Shown piece after piece: positions 17,846 to 26,619 of a DNA stretch of 64,000 bases (positions within the stretch are counted from its first letter, which is position 1; every line of letters begins with the position of its first letter). The notes beneath the pieces are model-generated. The model saw only the letters and a list, made by a program, of their open reading frames with translations, did no database searches and was not told the DNA's origin. This DNA is from Flavobacterium sp. YJ01 (GTDB lineage: Bacteria > Bacteroidota > Bacteroidia > Flavobacteriales > Flavobacteriaceae). Where the stretch lies: positions 4,836,001 to 4,900,000 of the forward strand of contig NZ_CP119757.1 of NCBI RefSeq assembly GCF_029320955.1, in the 5' to 3' direction. Made by a program: the position numbers and the translations under genes.

Positions 17846-19072
17846 ATGAAAAACAGTAGAAAGCAAAGTTATTTGATGTCGGTTTTAATGATTTGCGTTA
17901 TGACAATTACAAGTTGTAAAGTAACTTCTCAAGAGCCTGCAAAGAAAGATATCGTAATCGCAAAGAATGCTAAGTGGTCTGATAAAATGGCTTTAACATT
18001 GATGAAACGCCATCCTGAATCATATATGTTAGATGACGCGAAAAAGTCAAAATGGGATTATGTTCATGCTTTAGTTTTACATTCGATTGAAGAATTGTAT
18101 AAAAAGAATCCAGATCCGAGATACAAAGCGTATGTGAGAGGTTATGTAGATAATTTGGTTCAAGCTGATGGAAGTATCAATACTTATGAATTTGATAAAT
18201 TTAATATCGATTTAGTTTTGCCAGGACGTTTGCTTTTTGATGTATATGCTTATTCTAAAGAAGATAAATATCTAAAAGCATTACAATTAATTCGCAAACA
18301 ACTTTCAGAACAGCCAAGAACGCAAAGCGGAGGATTTTGGCACAAACAAATTTATCCAAATCAAATGTGGTTAGACGGTTTGTATATGGGAGAACCATTT
18401 TACGCCGAATACACTGCTAAGTTTGAAAATGGAAAAAGCTTCGATGATATTGCTAAACAATTTGAGTTAATTCAGCAAAAAGCAACCGATCCAAAAACAG
18501 GATTATTATACCATGGTTGGGATGAAAGCAAACAAATGCCGTGGGCAAATAAAGAAACAGGAAATTCTCCAAACTTCTGGTCAAGATCTTTAGGCTGGTA
18601 CGTAATGGCTTTGGTTGATGTTTTAGATTATATGCCAAAAGATCATCCAAAAAGAAAAGAATTGGTTCAATATTTAAATAACGCTTCTGAAGCGATACTT
18701 AAATTCCAAGATAAATCATCAGGTTTATGGTATCAAGTTACAGACAGAGGTGCTGATAAAGGAAATTATTTAGAAGCTTCTGGATCTGCAATGTTTTCTT
18801 ATGCTTTTGCAAAAGGAGCAAACAAAGGTTATTTACCAGCTAAATTTAAAAAAGCAGCTAATAAAGCTTTTGATGGATTAACTACTGTGTTAATCAAAAA
18901 AGTAGATGAAGATGGTGGTATCACTTTAACCAATTGCTGTCAAGTTGCTGGTTTGGGCGGAACTCCTTATCGTGATGGATCTTATGAATATTATGTAAAC
19001 GAAAGAAAAAAAGACAACGATCCTAAAGCAACTGGGCCATTTATTTTGGCAGCTTTGGAGTTGAATAGATAG
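17846..19072 (+). CDS. Unsaturated rhamnogalacturonyl hydrolase-like enzyme, family GH105 (copy 2, lipoprotein)
   Basis: 408 residues. The N-terminus has a lipobox (TITSCK, Cys about residue 24). It shares the whole GH105 layout with the gene before it: KSKWDYVHALVLHSIEELY, WHKQIYPNQMWLDGLYM with predicted catalytic D177, WSRSLGWYVMALVDVLDYMP, NYLEASGSAM and the shared FAKGANKGYL. Differences at the +1 subsite region (WIDGLYMAEP versus WLDGLYMGEP; WGRGIG versus WSRSLG) suggest the two act on different chain lengths or linkages, but this is inference. Expected to act in the periplasm, feeding unsaturated galacturonate to the cytoplasmic Kdu enzymes. Confidence 0.88.
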   Translation: MKNSRKQSYLMSVLMICVMTITSCKVTSQEPAKKDIVIAKNAKWSDKMALTLMKRHPESYMLDDAKKSKWDYVHALVLHSIEELYKKNPDPRYKAYVRGYVDNLVQADGSINTYEFDKFNIDLVLPGRLLFDVYAYSKEDKYLKALQLIRKQLSEQPRTQSGGFWHKQIYPNQMWLDGLYMGEPFYAEYTAKFENGKSFDDIAKQFELIQQKATDPKTGLLYHGWDESKQMPWANKETGNSPNFWSRSLGWYVMALVDVLDYMPKDHPKRKELVQYLNNASEAILKFQDKSSGLWYQVTDRGADKGNYLEASGSAMFSYAFAKGANKGYLPAKFKKAANKAFDGLTTVLIKKVDEDGGITLTNCCQVAGLGGTPYRDGSYEYYVNERKKDNDPKATGPFILAALELNR

Positions 19073-19077
19073 TTTTA

Positions 19078-19145
19078 ATTGATAATTGATAATTGTGAAT
19101 TGTTAATTATCAATTATAGATTGTCTTGCTGAGCGAAGTCGAAGC
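19078..19145. repeat. Dispersed AT-rich repeat (AATTGATAATTG type) and AGCGAAGTCGAAG motif
   Basis: TTGATAATTGATAATTG is followed by its partial inverse (GTTAATTATCAATTAT), then GAGCGAAGTCGAAGC. The same AT-rich motif recurs at 34960-35024. It is noncoding. Confidence 0.5.
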
Positions 19146-19185
19146 ACCGCAAAGAAACTCCTCAAAGAAAAGCATGTTAGAAACT

Positions 19186-19208
19186 AGACAGGTTTTTAAA
19201 ACCTGTCT
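19186..19208. terminator. Palindromic hairpin upstream of GH43, possible terminator
   Basis: A perfect 10-base stem (AGACAGGTTT / AAACCTGTCT) with a 3-base loop. It lies after the GH105 pair and 30 bases before the GH43 start, so it probably ends the upstream transcript. Confidence 0.5.
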
Positions 19209-19238
19209 GGTTTAATCAAAAAAGAAATTTTCATCAAA

Positions 19239-20828
19239 ATGAAAAACATAAAAATCATCCTTTTTCTTCTTTCTATTTTTTCTTTTCAGAAGAATGATGC
19301 ACAAGTTTGGGTGCCTGATAATGGAGACGGAACGTATACCAATCCGATTATTCATGCCGATTATTCAGATCCAGATGTTGTTCGCGTAGGCGATGATTAT
19401 TATATGACCGCTTCTTCATTTAATTGTATTCCAGGCTTACCTATTTTGCATTCTAAAGATTTGGTAAATTGGAAAATTATAGGGCATGCTTTAATAAAAC
19501 AGCCACCGTTTGAAACTTATGACAAAGTACAGCACGGAAATGGCGTTTGGGCACCAAGCATTACTTATCATAAAAATGAATTCTATATTTACTATCCAGA
19601 TCCTGATTTTGGGATCTATATGATTAAAGCTAAAAAGGCAGAAGGACCTTGGTCAGAGCCTATTTTAGTAAAAGCAGGAAAAGGTTTGATTGATCCTAGT
19701 CCGCTTTGGGATACAGATGGTAAAGCTTATATGACTCATGCCTTTGCAGGAAGCCGTGCACAGATTAAAAGTTTGTTGGTAGTGTGCACCATGAACCCAG
19801 AAGGAACAGTTGTAAACAACGATGAAGTAATGGTAATTGACGGACATGCAGGAGAAGAAACAATTGAAGGGCCTAAGTTTTACAAACGAAACGGATATTA
19901 TTACATATTTGCTCCTGCAGGAGGAGTTCCAACAGGATGGCAGACAATTTTAAGATCAAAAAATGTATTTGGTCCTTATGAAATAAAAAAAGTTCTCGAA
20001 CAAGGTTCAACAAAAATAAATGGTCCGCATCAAGGTGCTTGGGTTACTACTCAAACTGGAGAAGACTGGTTTTTTCATTTTCAGGATAAAGGAGCTTATG
20101 GACGAATTGTTCATTTACAACCTATGAAATGGGTAAACGATTGGCCAGTTATGGGAGAAGATTTTGATAAAAATGGAATAGGAGAGCCAGTTACCACTTA
20201 TAAGAAACCTAATGTTGGAAAAAAATATCCGATTGAAGTTCCTGCGACTTCAGATGAGTTTAACGAACCCAAATTAGGATTGCAATGGCAATGGCAAGCC
20301 AATAAACAAACCAATTTTGGATTTCCGACTAGTTTAGGCTATTTGAATTTGTTTTGTAATACAACAACAAAAAATATTTTTAATGCTCCTAATTTACTAT
20401 TGCAAAAATTTCCAGCAGAAGAATTTACAGCAACTACAAAACTCACTTTTAATACAAGATTAAATGGAGAAAGTACAGGTTTAATAATAATGGGCTTAGA
20501 TTACAGTTATCTCAATTTAAAAAATGAGAATGGAAAATTATATCTAAACCAGAAAACAGGAACTTTTGATCAAACTGTTTTAGAAACAGAAACCAAACCT
20601 GTATTGATAGATCAAAACACTATTTATTTACGAGTTAAAATCACTAAAGGAGGCATTTGCAATTTCTCATATAGCTTAGATGATAAAAATTATCAAACAA
20701 TTGGAAAAGATTTTAAGGCTAGAGAAGGAAGATGGATTGGTGCTAAAGTCGGACTTTTTGCTTTGGGAGAGATTGTAAAAAATGATTCAGGAAATGTTGC
20801 AGTAGATTGGTTTAGAATAGTGAAGTAA
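19239..20828 (+). CDS. Secreted glycosidase, family GH43 with C-terminal beta-sandwich domain
   Basis: 529 residues; signal peptide ending KNDAQ. The five-bladed propeller of GH43 spans about residues 30-320. The catalytic acids are visible: D44 (ADYSDPDV) as base, D152 (GLIDPSPLWD) as pKa modulator, E210 (TIEGPKFY) as acid. Residues about 345-529 form a concanavalin-like domain (DEFNEPKLGLQWQWQANK, DYSYLNLKN, AVDWFRI), as in two-domain beta-xylosidase/arabinofuranosidase proteins. In a pectin region the substrate is likely an arabinan, galactan or xylogalacturonan side chain, but family motifs alone do not decide. It has its own upstream gap and may have its own promoter. Confidence 0.87.
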   Translation: MKNIKIILFLLSIFSFQKNDAQVWVPDNGDGTYTNPIIHADYSDPDVVRVGDDYYMTASSFNCIPGLPILHSKDLVNWKIIGHALIKQPPFETYDKVQHGNGVWAPSITYHKNEFYIYYPDPDFGIYMIKAKKAEGPWSEPILVKAGKGLIDPSPLWDTDGKAYMTHAFAGSRAQIKSLLVVCTMNPEGTVVNNDEVMVIDGHAGEETIEGPKFYKRNGYYYIFAPAGGVPTGWQTILRSKNVFGPYEIKKVLEQGSTKINGPHQGAWVTTQTGEDWFFHFQDKGAYGRIVHLQPMKWVNDWPVMGEDFDKNGIGEPVTTYKKPNVGKKYPIEVPATSDEFNEPKLGLQWQWQANKQTNFGFPTSLGYLNLFCNTTTKNIFNAPNLLLQKFPAEEFTATTKLTFNTRLNGESTGLIIMGLDYSYLNLKNENGKLYLNQKTGTFDQTVLETETKPVLIDQNTIYLRVKITKGGICNFSYSLDDKNYQTIGKDFKAREGRWIGAKVGLFALGEIVKNDSGNVAVDWFRIVK

Positions 20829-20919
20829 TTTCCTAAAAACTTAAATTTTCTTTATTTAAGAAAAAAACAGCTTTCATAGATTGGATATTTTCAATAAAAA
20901 TTAAAAATTGATATTCGGA

Positions 20920-20927
20920 TATCTTTG
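20920..20927 (+). promoter_or_regulatory. Possible -7 element for the PL10-CE8 gene
   Basis: TATCTTTG fits TAnnTTTG, 133 bases before the ATG. No TTTG element lies at 19 bases upstream, and no LacI-type operator is present, unlike the other three uronate promoters. Confidence 0.3.
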
Positions 20928-21059
20928 GTAATAGGATAAGGCTTAAAAAGTGTGTTTAAATGATTTTTCTTACAAAATGACTTTTTTTAAAAAAATTCAT
21001 TTTTAAAAAAAGCCCATTCTTAAATCCAAAATTAATTGTCGACTAAAAACAAACATAAA

Positions 21060-23060
21060 ATGATTCAATTACAAAAAGTAGCTCTAGTTCTTTTGTTATT
21101 TTTAGGAATTTCAATAAACGCCCAGAATACTTACAAAAGATGGCCTGACATTATTCGTAAAAATGATGCAGCTTGGTTCGGTTCTGCTGAAGCTAAAAAA
21201 ATAGCAGAGAATGTTTTGCTTTACCAAAGAAATATTGGAGGTTGGCCAAAAAATATTCAGATGCAAGATGAATTGACTGAAAAACAAAAAAATGATTTAA
21301 TTGCGATCAAAAAAACGTCTGCTGAAACTACAACAGATAATGGAGCAACTTGTCAGGAAATGCTTTTTATGTCCAAAATGTACGCTCAAATAAAAGATGA
21401 ACGTTACAAGGAATCATTTTTAAAAGGATTAAATTATCTGCTTGAAGCGCAATATTCAAACGGCGGATGGCCACAGTTTTATCCGTTAAAAAAAGGATAT
21501 TATACTCATATTACCTACAATGACGATTCGATGGTTAATATTATGAATGTAATAAAAGCAGTTGCAGACGAAACAGACTATTACAGTGTTAAACCTTCAA
21601 AAGAAATTGTTGAAAAATGCCAAAAAGCCTTTGATAAGGGAATTGATTGCATTCTAAAAACCCAATACAAACAAAATGGTGTTTTAACTGCTTGGTGTGC
21701 TCAGCATGATGAAGTTACTTTGGCACCTGCAAATGCAAGAGCTTTTGAATTGGCTTCTTTAAGCGGTTATGAATCAGCAAAAATAGTATTGCTTTTAATG
21801 TCGATTGAGAAACCGTCAAGAGAAATTGTAACTGCTGTTAAAAGTGCAGTTGAATGGTTTGAAAAAACAAAAATCACCAACTTAGAAGAAAAAAGAATCG
21901 TAAACGACGCTGGAAAAATTGTAGACAAAAAAATGATTCCGGTTGCAAATGCCAAACCACTTTGGGCAAGATTTATGGATTTGGAAACCAATGAACCTTT
22001 CTTTTGTGATCGTGATGGAATAAAAAAGAAATCAATTGACCAAATTGGTGCTGAAAGAAGAAATGGTTATTCTTGGTATTCAGAGGCGCCACAGGAAGTT
22101 ATAAAAAGATTTCCAGATTGGGCAGTTAAAAATGGCACTAAAGGCGGAGCTTCCGAAAAGAAAATCGTTAATTATATTACCGTAGCTCAAGATGGTTCGG
22201 GGGATTTTACTAAAATTCAAGATGCTGTTTATGCAACACCTGCATTTCCTTATGAAAAGGTGACAATTTTCATTAAAAATGGAATTTATAATGAAAAAGT
22301 GAGAATTCCAGAATGGAATAATAACGTAATTCTAAAAGGTGAAAGCAAAGAAAATACCATCATTACTTTTGATGATAATTTCTCAAAAATAGCTTTAGGA
22401 AGAAATAGCACTTTTTATACTTATACACTTCTGGTTGAAGGAGACGATTGTACAGTTTCTAATTTGACAGTTAAAAACTCTTCAGGAGAGCGCGGGCAAG
22501 CGATAGCATTGTCGGTTGTGGGCAATCGTGCAAAAATTGCAAACTGTAATTTATTAGGAAATCAAGACACTTTATATTTATCTGGAAAAGAGACAAAACA
22601 ATATTTTAAAGACTGCTACATAGAAGGAACAACTGATTTTATTTTTGGAGGAGCTACAGCTTTATTTGAGAATTGCACCATTCACAGTATTAAAAGTTCT
22701 TATATCACAGCAGCTTCAACACCAGAAGGAACTTCTTTTGGTTTTGTTTTCAAAAATTGCAAGCTGACTGCAAATCCAGAAGCAAAAGATGTGTATCTAG
22801 GAAGACCATGGAGAATTTATGCTAAAACGGTTTTTATAAACTGCGAAATGGGTAAACAAATTAAACCAGAAGGTTGGGAAAATTGGTCAAAGCTTGAAGC
22901 AGAAAAGAAAGCTTTTTACGCAGAATACAATTGTACAGGTGAGGGTTTTCAGCCATCTAAAAGAGTAAGTTGGTCACATCAGCTTTCTAAAAAAGAAGCG
23001 GGACAATATGCTATAGAAAATATTCTTAAGGATAAGATTGTAAACTGGTATTCTAATTAA
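21060..23060 (+). CDS. Two-domain pectate lyase (PL10) and pectin methylesterase (CE8) fusion
   Basis: 666 residues from the ATG at 21060; a TTG eight codons upstream is less likely. The signal peptide ends SINAQ. Residues about 25-345 are a PL10 pectate lyase (NIGGWPKNIQMQ, ETTTDNGATCQEM, SNGGWPQFYPLKKG, YNDDSMVNIMNV). Residues about 365-660 are a CE8 esterase with VAQDGSGDFTKIQDAV, the catalytic pair D503 (NQDTLYLSG) and D526 (GTTDFIFGGA), and GRPWRIY. One protein thus both removes methyl esters from homogalacturonan and cleaves the demethylated backbone by beta-elimination. It probably acts in the periplasm or after export. There is no T9SS signal. The next GH28 gene starts 10 bases later, so the two are co-transcribed. 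Confidence 0.92.
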   Translation: MIQLQKVALVLLLFLGISINAQNTYKRWPDIIRKNDAAWFGSAEAKKIAENVLLYQRNIGGWPKNIQMQDELTEKQKNDLIAIKKTSAETTTDNGATCQEMLFMSKMYAQIKDERYKESFLKGLNYLLEAQYSNGGWPQFYPLKKGYYTHITYNDDSMVNIMNVIKAVADETDYYSVKPSKEIVEKCQKAFDKGIDCILKTQYKQNGVLTAWCAQHDEVTLAPANARAFELASLSGYESAKIVLLLMSIEKPSREIVTAVKSAVEWFEKTKITNLEEKRIVNDAGKIVDKKMIPVANAKPLWARFMDLETNEPFFCDRDGIKKKSIDQIGAERRNGYSWYSEAPQEVIKRFPDWAVKNGTKGGASEKKIVNYITVAQDGSGDFTKIQDAVYATPAFPYEKVTIFIKNGIYNEKVRIPEWNNNVILKGESKENTIITFDDNFSKIALGRNSTFYTYTLLVEGDDCTVSNLTVKNSSGERGQAIALSVVGNRAKIANCNLLGNQDTLYLSGKETKQYFKDCYIEGTTDFIFGGATALFENCTIHSIKSSYITAASTPEGTSFGFVFKNCKLTANPEAKDVYLGRPWRIYAKTVFINCEMGKQIKPEGWENWSKLEAEKKAFYAEYNCTGEGFQPSKRVSWSHQLSKKEAGQYAIENILKDKIVNWYSN

Positions 23061-23070
23061 AACAGAATTT

Positions 23071-24426
23071 ATGAATTTTAAATGTTTACTTTTTTTATTG
23101 TTTTCTTGGGCTTCGTTTTCACAGAATAATGATTTTCCCGATGCTAAAGTAGATTCTATTGTAAAGAGAATTGAGCTTCCAGTATTTCCTTCGTATCAAG
23201 TAAACGTTTTAAAACTTGGTGCAAAAGGTGATTCTCTTACGGATAATAAAAAGGCTTTTGATAAAGCAATGGCATTATGTAAAAAGAATAATGGAGGAAC
23301 GATAATTGTTCCAAAGGGGATTTATAAAATTAACGGTCCGATTCATTTTGTCAGCAATGTAAATTTGAAAATAGAAAAAGGGGCAAAAATTAAATTCAGC
23401 GATAATCCGAAAGATTATCTACCATTGGTTTTAACGAGTTGGGAGGGAACGATGCTTTACAATTACAGTCCATTAATTTATGCCAACAATTGTAAAAATA
23501 TTGCTATTTCTGGAGAAGGAACAATTGACGGAGAAGGAGGAAAAACATGGAAAAGTTTTAAAGCAAAAGAAGGTGAAGGCAAAAACCGCAGCCGCGAAAT
23601 GAATCATGATAATGTTCCAATTAGCGAAAGAAAATTTGGTGAAGGTTATTTTTTAAGACCACAAATGATTCAATTTCTAAGTTGCAAAAATATTTTGGTT
23701 GAAAATGTCCGAATCGAAAATTCGCCATTTTGGTGTCTTCATTTACTAAAATCCCAAAGCATAACCATTCGTGGAATCAGTTATAAATCATTGAATCATA
23801 ACAACGACGGAATTGATCCAGAATATGCAAAAGACGTATTAATCGAAAATGTCAATTTTGATAATGGTGATGATAATGTGGCTATTAAAGCAGGAAGAGA
23901 TCATGAAGGAAGAGCAAATACGGCAACGCCAAGCGAAAATATAGTTATTAGAAATTGTAATTTTAAAGGTCTTCACGGTGTAGTAATTGGCAGTGAAATG
24001 TCGGCAGGAGTTCAGAATGTTTTTGTAGAAAATTGTAAAACATCAGGTTATTTAAAAAGAGGAATTTATCTAAAAACCAATGCAGATCGCGGTGGGTATA
24101 TCAAAAATATATTTGTTCGAAATATACAATTAGATGAAGTGGAAGACTGCTTGTATATTACAGCAAATTATCATGGAGAAGGTAAAGGTTATCAATCAGA
24201 TATATCCAATGTGTATTTTTCTAATATTACATGCAACAAAGCTTCAGAATCGGGAATTGTAATTCAGGGATTTTCAGATAAGAAAATTAGAAATATATCC
24301 TTAAAAAATATTGAGATTAAGTCGGCTAAAAATGCCTTATCAAATGAAAATGCAGAAAATGTTACTATGACGGATGTTTTTATAGGACAACGAGCAACAG
24401 TGCCAACGGCGGTTTCGAAACATTAG
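23071..24426 (+). CDS. GH28-family glycoside hydrolase with altered active-site motifs
   Basis: 451 residues with a signal peptide ending ASFSQ (about residue 17). The beta-helix and two catalytic Asp motifs are intact (NNDGIDPEYA, NGDDNVAIKAGRD). However the usual GHG is replaced by GLHGVVIGSE, one residue shorter than in the sibling GH28 at 14.0 kb, and the RIK motif reads YLK (RGIYLKTN), losing the Arg. Such changes point to a different subsite shape, for example exo action or rhamnogalacturonan or xylogalacturonan specificity. It remains plausible that it is fully active. The gene follows the PL10-CE8 gene by 10 bases. Confidence 0.85.
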   Translation: MNFKCLLFLLFSWASFSQNNDFPDAKVDSIVKRIELPVFPSYQVNVLKLGAKGDSLTDNKKAFDKAMALCKKNNGGTIIVPKGIYKINGPIHFVSNVNLKIEKGAKIKFSDNPKDYLPLVLTSWEGTMLYNYSPLIYANNCKNIAISGEGTIDGEGGKTWKSFKAKEGEGKNRSREMNHDNVPISERKFGEGYFLRPQMIQFLSCKNILVENVRIENSPFWCLHLLKSQSITIRGISYKSLNHNNDGIDPEYAKDVLIENVNFDNGDDNVAIKAGRDHEGRANTATPSENIVIRNCNFKGLHGVVIGSEMSAGVQNVFVENCKTSGYLKRGIYLKTNADRGGYIKNIFVRNIQLDEVEDCLYITANYHGEGKGYQSDISNVYFSNITCNKASESGIVIQGFSDKKIRNISLKNIEIKSAKNALSNENAENVTMTDVFIGQRATVPTAVSKH

Positions 24427-24477
24427 ATTTTTTAGGTTCAAAGATGCAAAGTGGCAAAGGTTCAAAGGTATTTTTAT

Positions 24478-24505
24478 GTAGAGACGCACCGCAGTGCGTC
24501 TACAC
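24478..24505. repeat. GTAGAGACGCAC palindrome, possible terminator
   Basis: A 12-base perfect stem GTAGAGACGCAC / GTGCGTCTACAC with a 4-base loop (11-12 pairs). A related copy (TAGAGACGTACTGAGG, GCGTCTTTAC) lies at 50343-50372. It may end the GH28 transcript, but it has no T-run. Confidence 0.5.
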
Positions 24506-24601
24506 AAAGTATATCCATATAGATTTCCCGAAGCTTCTGGATCGCTCAGACTGACATAGGTATTATAGGCAATCAAACAAAAATAACAATCAGCAAACAA
24601 A

Positions 24602-25354
24602 ATGAAAAAATACATCTTCCTAACACTCCTAATCACTACAGTAAGTTTTGCACAAAAAACATCAGTGTATTGCATTGGAGACTCCACAATGGCAAATAAA
24701 AAAGATTCTGAAAAAAATCCAGAACATGGATGGGCACAGGTTTTACAGCCGTTCTTTAACGATAATGTCTTGATTATAAATAAAGCTGTAAACGGGAGAA
24801 GTACCAGAAGTTTTATAAATGAAAAACGTTGGGATTCTATTTATAAACAGTTAAAAAAAGGAGATTATGTTTTAATTGAATTTGGACATAATGATGAGAA
24901 AATAGAAGATCCAAGTCGTTATACAAATCCTCATACAGCATATAGATATAATTTAATAAAGTTTGTAAAAGAAAGCAGAGAAAAAGGTGCCATACCAATT
25001 TTACTTACATCTATATCAAGACGCAATTTTAATGAAAAAGGAGTATTGGTTCCTACGCATGGAGAATATCCTCTAGAAACTCGATTAGTAGCACAGGAAT
25101 ACAATGTGCCATTTATAGATTTGGAATATTACACTGAATTGTTGGAACAGTCTTATGGGCCAGAGAAATCAAAACTGCTTCATTTACATTATAAAGCAGG
25201 TGAAAATGCTTATTACGATAAAGAAAAAGCAGATGATACACACCTTTCATTATTAGGAGCGACTTCGATTGCACAAATTGTGATTGATCAAATTAAATTA
25301 CTTGAAAACCCTTCTTTACTGAAACTTAAAAATGGGATTAAAGACAAAAAATAG
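24602..25354 (+). CDS. Rhamnogalacturonan acetylesterase-like SGNH hydrolase (CE12)
   Basis: 250 residues with a signal peptide ending SFAQ (about residue 17). The SGNH blocks are all seen: CIGDSTMANKK with nucleophile S28, NGRSTRSF (Gly block), FGHNDEK (Asn block) and DDTHLSLLGA with D211 and H214. The extended spacing fits the rhamnogalacturonan acetylesterase family CE12. It removes acetyl groups from rhamnogalacturonan I, which then exposes the backbone to lyases and GH28 or GH105 enzymes. The gene is 175 bases after the GH28 gene and has its own terminator. Confidence 0.87.
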   Translation: MKKYIFLTLLITTVSFAQKTSVYCIGDSTMANKKDSEKNPEHGWAQVLQPFFNDNVLIINKAVNGRSTRSFINEKRWDSIYKQLKKGDYVLIEFGHNDEKIEDPSRYTNPHTAYRYNLIKFVKESREKGAIPILLTSISRRNFNEKGVLVPTHGEYPLETRLVAQEYNVPFIDLEYYTELLEQSYGPEKSKLLHLHYKAGENAYYDKEKADDTHLSLLGATSIAQIVIDQIKLLENPSLLKLKNGIKDKK

Positions 25355-25377
25355 ATTTAAAAATCTAATTTTTTAAA

Positions 25378-25411
25378 AAAGAGAGAACGAGAAATTCTCT
25401 CTTTTTTTTTT
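25378..25411 (+). terminator. Terminator after the CE12 gene
   Basis: Stem AGAGAGAA / TTCTCTCT with a 6-base loop and a run of ten T. It ends the pectin gene cluster. Confidence 0.8.
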
Positions 25412-25877
25412 GAGAAAAAAGTACTTTAACAGTAAAAACTGAAATCTTGTTTTTTTCAGTAGTTTATTGTTAAAAATAATTTTTGTAGGTTAATGTACTG
25501 AAAAACAGTATATTTGTGTTATTGTCTACAAGCTGAATTAATAAAATATTCAAAGCCTTCCCTAAAATCTTCGCCACATCAACTTTCATTGGCATTTCAT
25601 TTTTAATACTTATTTCTTTCCAAATTATTACAATTTTCTACTGTATCTAGTGCGAATATTTAATTGTAATTTTTATATACAAGCCCGTAATTCAAAAAAA
25701 TGTTTTTAACTGTTTATTTAAAATCTCTGATAATAGAGTTAACTGTAAAAGAAAATTACAAGTTAGTTATCCTATCATTTAATAGCAGAAAATAAATTGT
25801 AATTAATACAACCTTTTGGAGTCAGTTGTTTGACTTTGTGGATGCTATTATTTTTTTTAATTAAAAAAAATCGATTT
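25412..25877. other. Long AT-rich leader region upstream of the adhesin stub
   Basis: 466 bases without a credible ORF. A TATATTTG (-7 type) lies at 25509-25516, and a loosely placed TTTG is at 25482-25485, so a promoter with a leader of about 360 bases is possible. Nothing else is recognised. Confidence 0.35.
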
Positions 25878-26021
25878 ATGAAGACAAAAATTACTTTATT
25901 TTTTACGCTCATTTTATTTTTTTTTCTTGGCAGTGCCGCATTTGCACAAACAGTTAGTGGTGTAGCTAGTAATACAGGTTGCCCCAATGGTGGTATAATT
26001 ACAGCTAGCAGTACTAGATAA
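25878..26021 (+). pseudogene. Adhesin-like stub: signal peptide plus start of a repeat, then stop codon
   Basis: 47 codons from ATG 25878: a clear signal peptide (FFLGSAAFAQ) followed by TVSGVASNTGCPNGG, which looks like the beginning of a SprB-type or other gliding adhesin repeat, and then TAG at 26019. Normal members run for hundreds to thousands of residues and end in a T9SS signal. No further repeat is found downstream. It is therefore best read as the remaining 5' end of a deleted large surface-protein gene, with its leader kept. Alternatively it is a genuine tiny secreted peptide. A longer upstream ATG (25830) is less likely. Confidence 0.5.
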
Positions 26022-26040
26022 TAGAGGAATCTTCTTAAAA

Positions 26041-26430
26041 ATGTTTAAGAGGAAATTAAAAGGTGAATTTGAATTTTTAGAAAAGTCTATTAATGAAGAA
26101 AGCGAAGAGCTTACAAATAATTATGATCGTACAATTTATGTAGTATATAATAAAGAAGAATTGCTTAGTTTTTTACAAGATGATAAAAGAATAAATACTC
26201 TGGTTTGTTTATTTGACAAACAATTTTATAGAAGTTTATCTTTTTTGAAAGCAATTAATAATTTGATCTTATTTGATGAATCAAAAACTAGTCGCGAAAT
26301 TTTTAAAGAAGTAAAACAATTTTTAAAAAAGAAATTAGATTATAAAAATGAGAAAAAATCAGTTTTACAACCTAGTATTTCACCGACAAAATTCAATGAA
26401 TATTATAAAGCTATGTATTTTCTAATTTAA
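26041..26430 (+). CDS. Small protein of unknown function (129 residues)
   Basis: 129 residues, no signal peptide or membrane segment; Lys- and Glu-rich ends. The middle alternates beta-like and helical segments (TIYVVYNKEELLSFL, INTLVCLFD, NNLILFDESKTS, EVKQFLKKKL), which loosely recalls a degenerate receiver or Rossmann-like fold but shows no phospho-acceptor pattern. I do not recognise a family. It starts 19 bases after the stop of the adhesin stub and ends before its own strong terminator, so it could be a short gene trapped with that stub or brought in with it. Codon use is like the neighbours. Confidence 0.6.
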   Translation: MFKRKLKGEFEFLEKSINEESEELTNNYDRTIYVVYNKEELLSFLQDDKRINTLVCLFDKQFYRSLSFLKAINNLILFDESKTSREIFKEVKQFLKKKLDYKNEKKSVLQPSISPTKFNEYYKAMYFLI

Positions 26431-26489
26431 CGTAATTTATTTTTTTATTTTTTTTCGTTCACATATTTTGAGTAATAATGTGTTGTAAG

Positions 26490-26530
26490 AAGCAGGATAA
26501 TAGTTGTTCGTTATCCTGCTTTTGTTTTTT
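26490..26530 (+). terminator. Terminator after the 129-residue gene
   Basis: Stem AAGCAGGATAA / TTATCCTGCTT with a 10-base loop, then TTGTTTTTT. Confidence 0.75.
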
Positions 26531-26619
26531 AGTATTCACCTATTTTTTTACACTTTTTAAGTGTTTGTTTTACAATTAAAACTCTTAAATTGCTTTCGAA
26601 AAGTAAAAATCAGAAAAAA

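Noticed and set aside
25868..25877. AAATCGATTT directly before the adhesin stub
   Set aside because: It is an AT-rich palindrome likely to arise by chance; no TGTAAT half-sites flank it.
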